From positions 6,764,501 through 6,828,500 of the forward strand of contig NZ_CP114200.1 of NCBI RefSeq assembly GCF_029392895.1: a DNA stretch of 64,000 nt, in the 5' to 3' direction. The stretch is from Streptomyces sp. 71268 (GTDB taxonomy: Bacteria; Actinomycetota; Actinomycetes; Streptomycetales; Streptomycetaceae). Below are positions 1 to 11,201 of the stretch, one piece after another (the first letter of the stretch is position 1; every line of letters starts with the position of its first letter). A model generated the notes under the pieces. That model saw only the letters and a list, made by a program, of their open reading frames with translations. It made no database searches and had not been told where the DNA came from. The translations under genes and the position numbers were made by a program.

Positions 1-249
1 AACGACTGGCTGCAGTACGGCGCGATACAGAACGAGATCAACGCGGAGCGCCCCATTGAGACCCGCATCCAGTGGTCGTCGGGCGGAGGCCACATGCACG
101 TCATCTACGGTTACGACAACGCCAACGGCTTCGTCTACTGGGGCGACCCCTGGCCCTCCAACAACCGCTACAACTGGGCCTCGCACGGCTGGTACGTGGG
201 CAACAACGAGTTCTCCTGGACCCACTCGCTCTACCGGATCGGAGCGTGA
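1..249 (+). CDS. Papain-like cysteine peptidase family protein (3' end only)
   Basis: The reading frame is open from base 1 to a TGA at 247-249, giving the last 82 residues of a protein whose start lies outside the window. The fragment has GGGHMHVIYGY followed by FVYWGDPWPSN, the usual arrangement of the catalytic His and the downstream Asp/Asn in the C39-like or AvrRpt2-type papain fold. The catalytic Cys would be upstream and is not visible. The protein is probably secreted, by analogy with Streptomyces relatives. Only 4 bases separate it from the next gene, so the two are very likely co-transcribed. The family call rests on the His/Asp pattern alone; the substrate is unknown. Confidence 0.7.
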   Translation, partial: NDWLQYGAIQNEINAERPIETRIQWSSGGGHMHVIYGYDNANGFVYWGDPWPSNNRYNWASHGWYVGNNEFSWTHSLYRIGA

Positions 250-253
250 GGTC

Positions 254-1165
254 ATGACCGTCGAGCGCACCCCCAGGTCGGTCACGACCACCCAGCCGTC
301 GCGCGCCCGCTCCGCCGTGGGCGCGGCCACCCTCGCGACCGCGATCGCCGTGCTGGTCGCCGGCGCCCCGCAGGCCGCGGCCAGCGAGTCCCCGGCGGCG
401 CCCAAGGCCCCCGCGGCCACCGCCGTCAGCGCCGCCCGCGCCGCGACCACCGCGCCGAGCACCCTCGACAGCCTCGCCCGGTTCTTCGCCCGGGACGGCG
501 CCGTCGCCAGGGCGAAGGCGCAGCCGCGGATCGAGGGGGCGACGGTGCCCGTCTACACCCTGGCGCCGGGCTTCGTCGCCGACGCCTCGGGCGCCGACCG
601 CGCGCCCATCGCCAAGCTGGACTTCCTGGCCAGCAAGGCGCTGTCGGCGGACGGCCAGGTCGCCTCGGTGTGGACCGCGCACACCGGCGGCTCCTGGAAG
701 GTGGTCAACATCGCCACCGGCGGGGACGAGACGTACTACGTGGCCAAGGGCGCGAAGAAGCTCGCCGGCGGCACCGTCTTCCGCGAGCCGCAGATCGACG
801 CCTGGTACGTCCAGCGCGGGTCCCGCGTGCTGCCCCTGGACGCCGACGCCGAGCGGGCCGTCGGAGCGCGCGGCACGACCGTGGACGCCTACCGCGAGCG
901 CGTCCACAAGGCGTACGCGGACAAGCTCCCCGGCTCCCAGTACGCCAAGAAGGGCGAGGCCGGCGGCTACGGCCCCCGGTCCGACGCCGCGCCCCCGACC
1001 GACGCGCGGCCCGCCGACGGCGCGCGGGACGCCGTCCAGCACAACGCCACCGCGTCCACGGGAGACGAGGACCTGCTGACCGCGACGTCCACGCTCACCG
1101 CGCTGGCGGCGCTCGTCGCCCTCGGCCTGTCCGGCGCGGTGGCCCTGCGGCTGCGCCGGCGCTGA
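254..1165 (+). CDS. Secreted protein with N-terminal signal peptide and C-terminal membrane anchor
   Basis: ATG 254 follows a GGAG at 241-244 inside the end of the upstream gene; the product is 303 residues. A basic start is followed by a hydrophobic Ala/Val stretch and an AAAS-type cleavage region near residues 48-52 (signal peptide). An Ala/Pro-rich linker, a soluble middle part and another low-complexity stretch follow. The C-terminus is a hydrophobic helix followed by RLRRR. Just before that helix is T266-A-S-T-G, close to the LAXTG signal of class E sortases but with Thr for Leu. No enzymatic motif is recognised. The pairing with the peptidase gene suggests the two act together at the cell surface; this is inference. 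Confidence 0.75.
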   Translation: MTVERTPRSVTTTQPSRARSAVGAATLATAIAVLVAGAPQAAASESPAAPKAPAATAVSAARAATTAPSTLDSLARFFARDGAVARAKAQPRIEGATVPVYTLAPGFVADASGADRAPIAKLDFLASKALSADGQVASVWTAHTGGSWKVVNIATGGDETYYVAKGAKKLAGGTVFREPQIDAWYVQRGSRVLPLDADAERAVGARGTTVDAYRERVHKAYADKLPGSQYAKKGEAGGYGPRSDAAPPTDARPADGARDAVQHNATASTGDEDLLTATSTLTALAALVALGLSGAVALRLRRR

Positions 1166-1478
1166 CCCACCCGGCGCGCGCCACGCCGGGGCGTACGCCG
1201 CTCCTACGCGCCGGGGTCCGCCCCGCGCCGTACGACGCCTCGTGCGTGGCGCTCGTGCCTGAGCGAACCTGTCGTGCCGCACCGGTCCCACCGGACTGGT
1301 GCGGCACGGCCGTGCCGTCGGCGGGCCGGGTCCGGCGCCGGGGGCGTGCGCCCCGGTGGCGCGGGCGGCGCGCGGCGCGTGAGTGGTGGCTGGCGGCCGT
1401 CCCGGGCGGCCGGTGCCCGGCCCGAACCGGTGCCGCACCGAGGACGGACTGTCACTGCCCGCCAGTAGGGTGGTGACC
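1166..1478. other. Intergenic region upstream of uvrC
   Basis: 313 bases without a convincing gene. The first half carries the terminator hairpin at 1274-1307. The rest is GC-rich and must hold the uvrC promoter, but no good -35/-10 pair stands out. The GTAGGG at 1465-1470 is the only weak Shine-Dalgarno-like sequence before the ATG at 1479. Confidence 0.5.
1274..1307 (+). terminator. Hairpin terminator after the membrane-anchored protein gene
   Basis: GTGCCGCACC (1274-1283) pairs with GGTGCGGCAC (1298-1307). Inside, GTCC pairs with GGAC, with one mismatch between the two stems and a CACC loop. There is no long T run, which is normal for Streptomyces terminators. Confidence 0.65.
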
Positions 1479-3581
1479 ATGGCCGACCCCAGCAGCTACC
1501 GACCCAAGCCGGGACAGATCCCCGACTCGCCCGGGGTCTACAAGTTCCGGGACCAGCACGCGCGCGTGATCTACGTCGGCAAGGCGAAGAGCCTGCGCCC
1601 GCGGCTGTCCTCGTACTTCCAGGACCTGGCGAACCTCCACCCGCGCACCCGCACCATGGTCACCACGGCCGCCTCCGTCGAGTGGACCGTGGTCTCCACC
1701 GAGGTGGAGGCGCTCCAGTTGGAGTACGCGTGGATCAAGGAGTTCGACCCCCGGTTCAACGTCAAGTACCGCGACGACAAGAGCTATCCGTCGCTGGCCG
1801 TGACGTTGAACGAGGAGTTCCCCCGGGTGCAGGTGATGCGCGGCCCCAAGCGCAAGGGCGTGCGCTACTTCGGCCCGTACGCCCACGCGTGGGCGATCCG
1901 CGAGACCGTCGACCTGATGCTGCGGGTCTTCCCCGTGCGGACCTGCTCCGCCGGGGTGTTCAAGCGCTCGGCCCAGATCGGCCGGCCCTGCCTGCTGGGG
2001 TACATCGGCAAGTGCTCCGCGCCCTGCGTGGGCCGGGTGAGCGCCGAGGAACACCGGGCGCTGGCCGACGAGTTCTGCGACTTCATGGCCGGCCGTACCG
2101 GCGCCTACATCCGACGCCTCGAGACGCGCATGCGCGAGGCGTCCGAGGAGATGGAGTACGAGCGGGCGGCCCGGCTGCGGGACGACATCGAGGCGCTCAG
2201 GCGCGCGATGGAGAAGAACGCCGTCGTCCTCACCGACGCCACCGACGCCGACCTGATGGCGGTCGCCGAGGACGAGTTGGAGGCCGCCGTGCAGATCTTC
2301 CACGTGCGCGGCGGGCGCGTGCGCGGACAGCGCGGCTGGGTCACCGACAAGGTCGAGGCCGTGGACACCGCGGGCCTGGTGGCGCACGCGCTGCAGCAGT
2401 TGTACGGCGAGGAGAGCGGCGACGCGGTGCCCAAGGAGGTGCTGGTCCCGGTGCTGCCCGAGGACACCGCCGCGCTCAACCAGTGGCTCACCGACCGCCG
2501 CGGCGCCGCCGTCTCCCTGCGCATACCCCAGCGCGGCGACAAGAAGGACCTGATGGCGACCGTCGCCAGGAACGCCGAGCAGGCCCTGGTGCTGCACAAG
2601 ACCAAGCGCGCCTCCGACCTGACCACCCGCTCCCGGGCCCTGGAGGAGATCGCCGAGGCGCTCGGTCTGGACGCCGCGCCGCTGCGGGTCGAGTGCTTCG
2701 ACATCTCCCACCTGCAGGGCGACGACGTGGTCGCCTCCATGGTGGTCTTCGAGGACGGCCTGCCGCGCAAGAGCGAGTACCGGCGCTTCCAGATCAAGTC
2801 CTTCGCCGGCCAGGACGACGTCCGCTCGATGCACGAGGTGATCAGCCGCCGCTTCCGTCGCTACCTCCAGGAGAAGCAGAAGACCGGCGAGTGGGACCTC
2901 GCCGACGCGGGCGACGCGCCCGGCGCCCCGGACGCCCCCGACGAGGCGGACCAGGTGAGCGTCGAGGAGCTGACGCCCGCCGGCGCGGCCGCGTCGGGGT
3001 CGGTGGCCGACTCCGGCCGCGACGAGGACGGCAGGCCGCGCCGCTTCGCCTACCCGCCGCAGCTCGTGGTCGTGGACGGCGGCCAGCCACAGGTCGCCGC
3101 CGCCCAGCGGGCCCTGGACGACCTGGGCATCGACGACGTCGCCGTGTGCGGGCTGGCCAAGCGGCTGGAGGAGGTCTGGCTGCCGGGCGAGGACGACCCG
3201 GTCGTGCTGCCCCGCAGCAGCGAGGGGCTGTACCTGCTCCAGCGGGTACGCGACGAGGCGCACCGGTTCGCCATCCGCTACCAGCGCACCAAGCGCGCGG
3301 CGAGCTTCAGGGCGGGCCCGCTGGACGCGGTGGCAGGCTTGGGGGAGACCCGCAAGCGCGCCCTGCTCAAGCACTTCGGGTCGGTCAAGCGGCTGCGCGC
3401 CGCCACGGTCGACCAGCTCTGCGAGGTGCCCGGCATCGGCCGCAAGACCGCCGAGACCGTCGCAGCGGCCCTGGCACAGGCGGCTCCGGCCGCCCCGGCG
3501 GTGAACACCGCCACGGGAGAGATCATTGAAGATGACGCCGCACCCACGGCGGCGGCATCGGAACGGGGGGACACGGCATGA
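1479..3581 (+). CDS. uvrC: Excinuclease ABC subunit C
   Basis: UvrC makes both incisions around a DNA lesion in nucleotide excision repair, together with UvrA and UvrB. The product is 700 residues from ATG 1479; in-frame GTG codons at 1470 and 1473 are alternatives. Visible parts are the GIY-YIG nuclease near residues 16-95 (PGVYKF, then VIYVGKAK), the UvrB-binding UVR motif near 211-247, the RNase H-like nuclease from about 405 (CFDISHLQG) and two helix-hairpin-helix motifs near 620-665 ([21 protein letters not shown]). An acidic/Ala-rich insertion near 470-510 lies inside the C-terminal nuclease, as in other actinomycete UvrCs. The stop overlaps the rapZ start (ATGA). Confidence 0.97.
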   Translation: MADPSSYRPKPGQIPDSPGVYKFRDQHARVIYVGKAKSLRPRLSSYFQDLANLHPRTRTMVTTAASVEWTVVSTEVEALQLEYAWIKEFDPRFNVKYRDDKSYPSLAVTLNEEFPRVQVMRGPKRKGVRYFGPYAHAWAIRETVDLMLRVFPVRTCSAGVFKRSAQIGRPCLLGYIGKCSAPCVGRVSAEEHRALADEFCDFMAGRTGAYIRRLETRMREASEEMEYERAARLRDDIEALRRAMEKNAVVLTDATDADLMAVAEDELEAAVQIFHVRGGRVRGQRGWVTDKVEAVDTAGLVAHALQQLYGEESGDAVPKEVLVPVLPEDTAALNQWLTDRRGAAVSLRIPQRGDKKDLMATVARNAEQALVLHKTKRASDLTTRSRALEEIAEALGLDAAPLRVECFDISHLQGDDVVASMVVFEDGLPRKSEYRRFQIKSFAGQDDVRSMHEVISRRFRRYLQEKQKTGEWDLADAGDAPGAPDAPDEADQVSVEELTPAGAAASGSVADSGRDEDGRPRRFAYPPQLVVVDGGQPQVAAAQRALDDLGIDDVAVCGLAKRLEEVWLPGEDDPVVLPRSSEGLYLLQRVRDEAHRFAIRYQRTKRAASFRAGPLDAVAGLGETRKRALLKHFGSVKRLRAATVDQLCEVPGIGRKTAETVAAALAQAAPAAPAVNTATGEIIEDDAAPTAAASERGDTA

Positions 3582-4507
3582 ACGCGATCGATGGAGATGA
3601 AGTACAGGTGAGTACGGGCATCACGGGCGAGGCCGCCGAACCGGTGGCCATCCCCGAACTGGTGATCATCTCTGGCATGTCGGGCGCCGGCCGCAGCACG
3701 GCCGCCAAGTGCCTGGAGGACCTCGGCTGGTTCGTGGTCGACAACCTGCCGCCCGCCCTGATCCCCACCATGGTGGATCTCGGCGCGCGCTCGCAGGGCA
3801 ACGTCGCGCGGATCGCTGTCGTCGTCGACGTGCGGGGCCGCCGCTTCTTCGACAACCTGCGCGAGTCGCTGGCCGACCTGGAGGCCAAGCACGTCAAGCG
3901 CCGCGTGCTGTTCCTGGAGGCGTCCGACGACGCGCTGGTGCGGCGCTTCGAGTCGGTGCGCCGGCCGCACCCGCTCCAGGGCGACGGCCGCATCGTTGAC
4001 GGCATCGCCGCCGAGCGCGACCTGTTGCGCGAGCTGCGCGGCGACGCCGACCTGGTGATCGACACCTCCAGTCTCAACGTGCACGAGCTGCGGGCCAAGA
4101 TGGACGCCCAGTTCGCCGGCGACGAGGAACCGGAGCTGCGGGCCACGGTCATGTCCTTCGGCTACAAGTACGGGCTGCCCGTCGACGCCGACCTCGTGGT
4201 GGACTGCCGCTTCCTGCCCAACCCGCACTGGGTCCCCGAGCTGCGCCCCTTCACCGGCCTCAACGAGGAGGTCTCCGGCTACGTCTTCAACCAGCCGGGC
4301 GCCAAGGAGTTCCTCGACCGGTACGCGGAACTGCTCCAGCTCATCGCGGCCGGGTACCGTCGCGAGGGCAAGCGGTACGTGACCATCGCCGTCGGCTGCA
4401 CCGGCGGCAAGCACCGCAGCGTGGCCATGTCGGAGAAGCTGGCGACCCGACTGGCCGCCGAGGGAGTGGAGACCGTGATCGTGCACCGGGACATGGGGCG
4501 CGAGTGA
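3578..4507 (+). CDS. rapZ: RNase adapter / nucleotide-binding protein RapZ (YvcJ family)
   Basis: The product is a 309-residue P-loop protein with GMSGAGRST near residue 33 (Walker A) and the family signature VVDNLPP shortly after. The C-terminal half has the conserved GCTGGKHRS motif. In E. coli RapZ guides RNase E to the GlmZ small RNA, controlling glucosamine-6-phosphate synthesis; in Gram-positives the homologue is YvcJ, of less clear role. The ATG at 3578 overlaps the uvrC stop, and the stop overlaps the next start (GTGA), so translation is coupled along the operon. Neighbours yvcK and whiA show the standard actinobacterial arrangement. The identity is firm; the biochemical role here is inferred. 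Confidence 0.95.
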   Translation: MNAIDGDEVQVSTGITGEAAEPVAIPELVIISGMSGAGRSTAAKCLEDLGWFVVDNLPPALIPTMVDLGARSQGNVARIAVVVDVRGRRFFDNLRESLADLEAKHVKRRVLFLEASDDALVRRFESVRRPHPLQGDGRIVDGIAAERDLLRELRGDADLVIDTSSLNVHELRAKMDAQFAGDEEPELRATVMSFGYKYGLPVDADLVVDCRFLPNPHWVPELRPFTGLNEEVSGYVFNQPGAKEFLDRYAELLQLIAAGYRREGKRYVTIAVGCTGGKHRSVAMSEKLATRLAAEGVETVIVHRDMGRE

Positions 4508-5540
4508 CCGTCCGCTCCCGACGGTTCCGGCGCCTGGTCGGAGCCCGTACCAACCGCGGCGCCCAGCCCAAGGTCGTCGCGCTCGGCGGCGGCCGCGGGC
4601 TGTCGGCCTCGCTCGCCGCGCTGCGCCGCATCACCGGCGACCTCACCGCCGTCGTCACGGTCGCCGACGACGGCGGCTCCAGCGGCCGGCTCCGGGACGA
4701 GCTCGGCGTGCTGCCCCCCGGTGACCTGCGCAAGGCGCTGGCCGCGCTGTGCGGCGACGACGACTGGGGCCAGACCTGGGCCCGGGTGATCCAGCACCGG
4801 TTCGCCAGCGAGGGCGAACTGCACGGGCACGCGGTGGGCAACCTGCTCATCGTGGCCCTGTGGGAACAGCTCGGCGACCACGTCAAGGCCCTGGAGTGGG
4901 TGGGCCGGCTGCTGGGCGCGCACGGCCGGGTGCTGCCGATGTCGGCCGTGCCGCTGGAGCTGCAGGCGCTGGTGCGCGGGCACGACCCGCGGCGGCCCGA
5001 GGAGATCAGCACCGTCCGCGGGCAGGCGACCGTGGCCCTAACGCCCGGCGAGGTGCAGTCGGTGCACCTGGTGCCGAACGACCCGCCCGCCGTGCCGGAG
5101 GCGGTCAGCGCGGTGCTCGACGCCGACTGGGTCGTCCTCGGCCCCGGCTCCTGGTTCTCCTCGGTGATACCGCACCTGCTGGTGCCGGAACTGCTGGAGG
5201 CGCTGATCGAGACGAAGGCCCGGCGGGTCCTCTCGTTGAACCTCGCGCCACAACCCGGTGAAACCGACGGCTTCTCTCCGCAGCGTCATTTGGAGGTTTT
5301 GGCCCGACACGCCCCTAAACTCGCCCTGGACGTGGTGCTGGCCGACGAGGCCGCCGTGCCCGATCGAGACACCCTCCGAGAAGCCGCGGCGCGGCTCGGC
5401 GGCACGGTCGAGCTGGCGCCGGTGGCCGCGCCTGGAAGCTGTTCCCAGCCCGAGGCCGGGGAGGGCACCGCCAGGCACGACCCCGAGCTGTTGGCCGCCG
5501 CGTATGACCGTATTTTTCGGATGCATGGAAGGATCGGCCC

Positions 5541-5550
<10 letters not shown>
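4504..5550 (+). CDS. yvcK: Gluconeogenesis factor YvcK / CuvA-like UDP-GlcNAc-binding protein
   Basis: The product is 348 residues from GTG 4504. [14 protein letters not shown] near residue 22 and [13 protein letters not shown] are the nucleotide-sugar-binding motifs of the YvcK/CofD-like fold; [14 protein letters not shown] is also typical. In Bacillus and Mycobacterium the protein binds UDP-GlcNAc and is needed for peptidoglycan synthesis and cell shape on gluconeogenic carbon. In older annotations such proteins are called 2-phospho-L-lactate transferase (CofD), which the operon context argues against. The 3' end overlaps whiA by 10 bases. Confidence 0.93.
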
Positions 5551-7884
<2,334 letters not shown>

Positions 7885-7909
7885 GATTCCCCAGCCGCAC
7901 TGCCCGGCG

Positions 7910-7934
7910 CGCCCCCGCGACCACCGTGGGGGCG
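7910..7934 (+). terminator. Possible hairpin between gap and pgk
   Basis: CGCCCCC (7910-7916) and GGGGGCG (7928-7934) form a 7-bp stem with an 11-base loop. It is modest and could attenuate rather than stop transcription into pgk. Confidence 0.3.
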
Positions 7935-8082
7935 GGCCGAGGGCACGGGGGCGCGGGGTGGTGTCCCCGGCCACCGGGTCACCGAGATGTGTTGCGGACA
8001 GGGCTCGGGAGACGCGACGGCGCGTCGTCCGGGCCCTGTCCCATGCAGGCCCACCGTGGAGACTCAAGGAGTCCAGGAAGCA

Positions 8083-9294
8083 ATGAAGACGATCGACGAC
8101 CTCAGCAAGGACGGTCTGGCGGGCAAGCGGGTGTTCGTCCGCGCCGACCTCAACGTGCCGCTTGAGGGCGCCACCATCACCGACGACGGCCGCATCCGGG
8201 CCGTCGCCCCCACGATCGCCAAGCTCGCCGACGCCGGCGCCAAGGTGATCGTCGCCTCGCACCTCGGCCGCCCGGGGGGCGCGTCGGACGAGCGGTACTC
8301 GCTCGCCCCGGTCGCGACCCGACTCGGCGAGCTGCTCGGCAAGGACGTCACGTTCGCCACCGACACCGTGGGGGACAGCGCGAAGGCCACCGTCGCCGCT
8401 CTGGGCGACGGCGAGGTCACGCTGCTGGAGAACCTCCGCTTCAACGCCGGTGAGACCAGCAAGGACGAGGCCGAGCGGGCCGCCTTCGCCGACCAGCTCG
8501 CCGCGCTCGCCGACCTGTACGTCGGCGACGGTTTCGGCGCGGTGCACCGCAAGCACGCCTCGGTCTTCGACCTGCCGGCCAAGCTGCCGCACGCCGCCGG
8601 CGACCTGATCGCCACCGAGGTCGGCGTGTTGCGGAAGCTCACGGACGACGTGCGGCGGCCGTACGCGGTCGTCCTCGGCGGCGCCAAGGTCTCCGACAAG
8701 CTCGGCGTCATCGACCACCTGCTGGAGAAGGCCGACCGCATCCTCATCGGCGGCGGCATGGTCTACACCTTCCTCAAGGCCCAGGGCCACGAGGTCGGCT
8801 CCTCGCTGCTCCAGGAGGACCAGCTCCCGGCCGTCCGCGACTACCTGGCGCGGGCCAAGGAGCGCGGCGTGGAGTTCGTGCTGCCGGTGGACGTGCTGGT
8901 CGCGCCCGCCTTCCCGGACCTCGCGGCCAAGGCCGACACCCACCCGGAGACGGTCGCGGCGGACGCCATGCCGGCCGGCAAGATGGGCCTGGACATCGGC
9001 CCGGAGACCCGCAAGCTGTACGCATCGAAGCTCGCCGACGCGGCCACCGTCTTCTGGAACGGGCCCATGGGCGTCTTCGAGCACCCCGACTACGCCGACG
9101 GCACCAAGGCCGTCGCCCAGGCGCTTCTCGACAGCTCGGCCTTCTCGGTGGTCGGCGGCGGGGACTCGGCCGCGGCCGTGCGCATCCTGGGCTTCGACGA
9201 GAACGCTTTCGGCCACATTTCGACCGGTGGCGGCGCCAGCCTCGAATACCTCGAAGGCAAGACGCTCCCCGGCCTCGCCGCACTGGAGGACTGA
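8083..9294 (+). CDS. pgk: Phosphoglycerate kinase
   Basis: Transfers the phosphate of 1,3-bisphosphoglycerate to ADP. The product is 403 residues from ATG 8083, preceded by AAGGAG (8066-8071) and a closer AGGAAG. The N-terminal substrate motif [11 protein letters not shown] and the basic patch SHLGRPGG are present. The nucleotide-binding end has [14 protein letters not shown], the hinge WNGPMGVFE and [11 protein letters not shown]. The length is normal for bacteria. tpiA starts 5 bases after the stop, so the two are translated from one mRNA. Confidence 0.98.
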   Translation: MKTIDDLSKDGLAGKRVFVRADLNVPLEGATITDDGRIRAVAPTIAKLADAGAKVIVASHLGRPGGASDERYSLAPVATRLGELLGKDVTFATDTVGDSAKATVAALGDGEVTLLENLRFNAGETSKDEAERAAFADQLAALADLYVGDGFGAVHRKHASVFDLPAKLPHAAGDLIATEVGVLRKLTDDVRRPYAVVLGGAKVSDKLGVIDHLLEKADRILIGGGMVYTFLKAQGHEVGSSLLQEDQLPAVRDYLARAKERGVEFVLPVDVLVAPAFPDLAAKADTHPETVAADAMPAGKMGLDIGPETRKLYASKLADAATVFWNGPMGVFEHPDYADGTKAVAQALLDSSAFSVVGGGDSAAAVRILGFDENAFGHISTGGGASLEYLEGKTLPGLAALED

Positions 9295-9299
9295 ACACC

Positions 9300-10076
9300 G
9301 TGAGTGACCGCACCCCGCTGATGGCGGGCAACTGGAAGATGAACCTCAACCACCTTGAGGCCATCGCGCACGTCCAGAAGCTCGCCTTCGCGCTCGCCGA
9401 CAAGGACTACGACACCGTCGAGGTCGCCGTCCTGCCGCCCTTCACCGACCTGCGGTCGGTGCAGACGCTGGTCGACGGCGACAAGCTCAAGATCAGGTAC
9501 GGCGCCCAGGACATCTCGGCGCACGACTCCGGCGCGTACACCGGTGAGATCTCCGGCCCGATGCTGGCCAAGCTCAAGTGCACGTACGCGGCCGTCGGGC
9601 ACTCCGAGCGCCGCCAGTACCACGGCGAGACCGACCAGGTCTGCAACGCCAAGGTCAAGGCCGCCTACAAGCACGGCATCACGCCCATCCTGTGCGTGGG
9701 CGAGGGCCTTGAGGTGCGCAAGGCCGGGCAGCACGTGCCGCACACGCTCGCGCAGGTGGACGGGGCGCTGGAGGACCTGCCGGCCGAGCAGGCCGAGTCC
9801 ATCGTCATCGCCTACGAGCCGGTCTGGGCGATCGGCACCGGCGAGGTGGCCACGCCCGAGGACGCGCAGGAGGTCTGCTCGGCCATCCGCAAGCGCCTCG
9901 CGGAGCTCTACAACAAGGACCTCGCCGACAAGGTGCGCATCCAGTACGGCGGCTCGGTCAAGGCGGCCAACATCGCCGCGATCATGGCCAAGCCCGACGT
10001 GGACGGCGCGCTGATCGGCGGCGCGGCGCTCGACGCGGACGAGTTCGTCAAGATCGTCCGCTTCCGCGACCAGTAG
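9300..10076 (+). CDS. tpiA: Triosephosphate isomerase
   Basis: Interconverts dihydroxyacetone phosphate and glyceraldehyde 3-phosphate. The product is 258 residues from GTG 9300, five bases after pgk. Diagnostic residues are the substrate Lys in MAGNWKMN, the catalytic His in GHSERR and the catalytic Glu in [12 protein letters not shown]. The phosphate-binding loop IQYGGSVK and LIGGAAL complete the barrel. It ends the gap-pgk-tpiA series; two strong hairpins follow before secG. Confidence 0.98.
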   Translation: MSDRTPLMAGNWKMNLNHLEAIAHVQKLAFALADKDYDTVEVAVLPPFTDLRSVQTLVDGDKLKIRYGAQDISAHDSGAYTGEISGPMLAKLKCTYAAVGHSERRQYHGETDQVCNAKVKAAYKHGITPILCVGEGLEVRKAGQHVPHTLAQVDGALEDLPAEQAESIVIAYEPVWAIGTGEVATPEDAQEVCSAIRKRLAELYNKDLADKVRIQYGGSVKAANIAAIMAKPDVDGALIGGAALDADEFVKIVRFRDQ

Positions 10077-10084
10077 CAGCTATG

Positions 10085-10152
10085 ACGACGGGGCTACCCC
10101 GTCGTACCCTGTCGGGGCCGGGACCGGCGTTAACACGCTGTCCGGCCCCGAC
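10085..10152 (+). terminator. Tandem hairpin terminators after tpiA
   Basis: The first stem is ACGACGGGG (10085-10093) with CCCCGTCGT (10097-10105) and a CTA loop. The second is GTCGGGGCCGG (10111-10121) with CCGGCCCCGAC (10142-10152). Both are perfect. They separate the glycolytic genes from secG, which therefore needs its own promoter in the AT-richer 10153-10224. Confidence 0.7.
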
Positions 10153-10224
10153 GGCGTTCAACGGTTCCATCAGTTTCATCAGATCGTTTTCAGAATTCTT
10201 GCATCCCAGAGAGTTGGTCCAGCC

Positions 10225-10458
10225 GTGGAAACTGGGTTCTCAATCGCCCTCATCATCTTCAGTGGGCTGTTGATGATGCTCGTGCTCATGCACAAGGGAA
10301 AGGGTGGCGGCCTGTCCGACATGTTCGGTGGCGGAATGCAGTCCTCTGTCGGCGGCTCTTCTGTCGCCGAGCGTAACCTTGACCGGATCACCGTTGTGGT
10401 CGGTCTGCTGTGGTTCGCATGCATCGTCGTGCTCGGCGTGCTGATGAAGCTGGATTAA
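10225..10458 (+). CDS. secG: Preprotein translocase subunit SecG
   Basis: A small membrane subunit of the SecYEG export channel. The 77 residues have two predicted transmembrane helices (about 5-25 and 52-72) joined by a Gly/Ser-rich loop with GKGGGLSDMFGGG, the hallmark of SecG. The GTG start at 10225 follows an AT-rich stretch. Its position between tpiA and rbpA is usual in Streptomyces. Base composition is less GC-rich than the neighbours, as in many short membrane proteins. Confidence 0.95.
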   Translation: METGFSIALIIFSGLLMMLVLMHKGKGGGLSDMFGGGMQSSVGGSSVAERNLDRITVVVGLLWFACIVVLGVLMKLD

Positions 10459-10623
10459 CTGACACACCGTCGTAAGCGCAGCCTATTATTGGGCTTGCGT
10501 CCTCGGGGGCGGGGTGTAACTCCTGTCGCTGGACGCGCGTTGGGCCTTACATAGACTGGGGCGCCCGGCAGCGGAGCCGCCTATCGGATGCTTCGCGGCA
10601 CCATCACGCAGGGAGTTACAACC
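10459..10623 (+). promoter_or_regulatory. secG-rbpA intergenic region with candidate rbpA promoters
   Basis: CTGACA (10459-10464) and TATTAT (10484-10489) are 19 bases apart and could be a principal-sigma promoter. Further down GTAAC (10516-10520) and GTT (10539-10541) are exactly 18 bases apart, which loosely recalls the SigR form GGAAT-N18-GTT. In S. coelicolor rbpA is partly SigR-dependent (known for that species). The match here is weak in the -35 element. Confidence 0.35.
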
Positions 10624-10959
10624 GTGGCAAGTGGCAACGCGATCCGAGGAAGTCGGGTCGGAGCGGGGCCGATGGGGGAGGCGGAGCGAGGCGAGTCAGC
10701 GCCGCGCCTCCGCATTTCCTTCTGGTGCTCGAACGGGCACGAGACTCAGCCGAGCTTCGCCAGCGATGCGCAGATTCCCGAAACATGGGACTGTCCGCGC
10801 TGCGGCTTCCCCGCCGGAAAGGACCGGGAGAACCCGCCGGACCCGCCGCGCACCGAGCCGTACAAGACGCACCTCGCCTACGTGCGGGAGCGGCGCAGCG
10901 ACGCGGACGGCGAGGCGATCCTCGCGGAGGCGCTGGCCAAGCTCCGCGGCGAGATCTGA
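10624..10959 (+). CDS. rbpA: RNA polymerase-binding protein RbpA
   Basis: RbpA binds RNA polymerase holoenzyme and the principal sigma factor and stabilises open promoter complexes. The GTG start at 10624 gives 111 residues beginning ASGNAIRGSRVGAGPMG, as in S. coelicolor RbpA; upstream in-frame starts would add an unconserved extension. The central domain has C35, H39, C57 and C60 (WCSNGHE and WDCPRCG), the zinc-site pattern known for streptomycete RbpA. The C-terminal sigma-interacting helix YVRERRSDADGEAIL is intact. It is monocistronic, with a strong hairpin downstream. Confidence 0.97.
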   Translation: MASGNAIRGSRVGAGPMGEAERGESAPRLRISFWCSNGHETQPSFASDAQIPETWDCPRCGFPAGKDRENPPDPPRTEPYKTHLAYVRERRSDADGEAILAEALAKLRGEI

Positions 10960-11043
10960 CGGACCGCAGGGCCGCCCCGCACGGACCCCGTCCGGCACCC
11001 GGGTCGTGACCGCCACGCAGCGCACGTCCCCTCCGGCATCGAC

Positions 11044-11089
11044 AGGGCCCGGCAGCACTTCCCCCGCGGGGGGCGCGCTGCCGGGCCCT
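11044..11089 (+). terminator. Strong hairpin terminator after rbpA
   Basis: AGGGCCCGGCAGC (11044-11056) pairs perfectly over 13 bp with GCTGCCGGGCCCT (11077-11089). It separates rbpA from the independently transcribed pgi. Confidence 0.75.
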
Positions 11090-11201
11090 CGTCGTGCGCC
11101 GGAGTCCGATGTCGTGCGTCGGGTCGCGATGACGACGTACCACCGCCCTGATCAACTAGGTTGGGCGACGCTGGCGCGCAATGACGAGAAGAATAGGGCT
11201 G

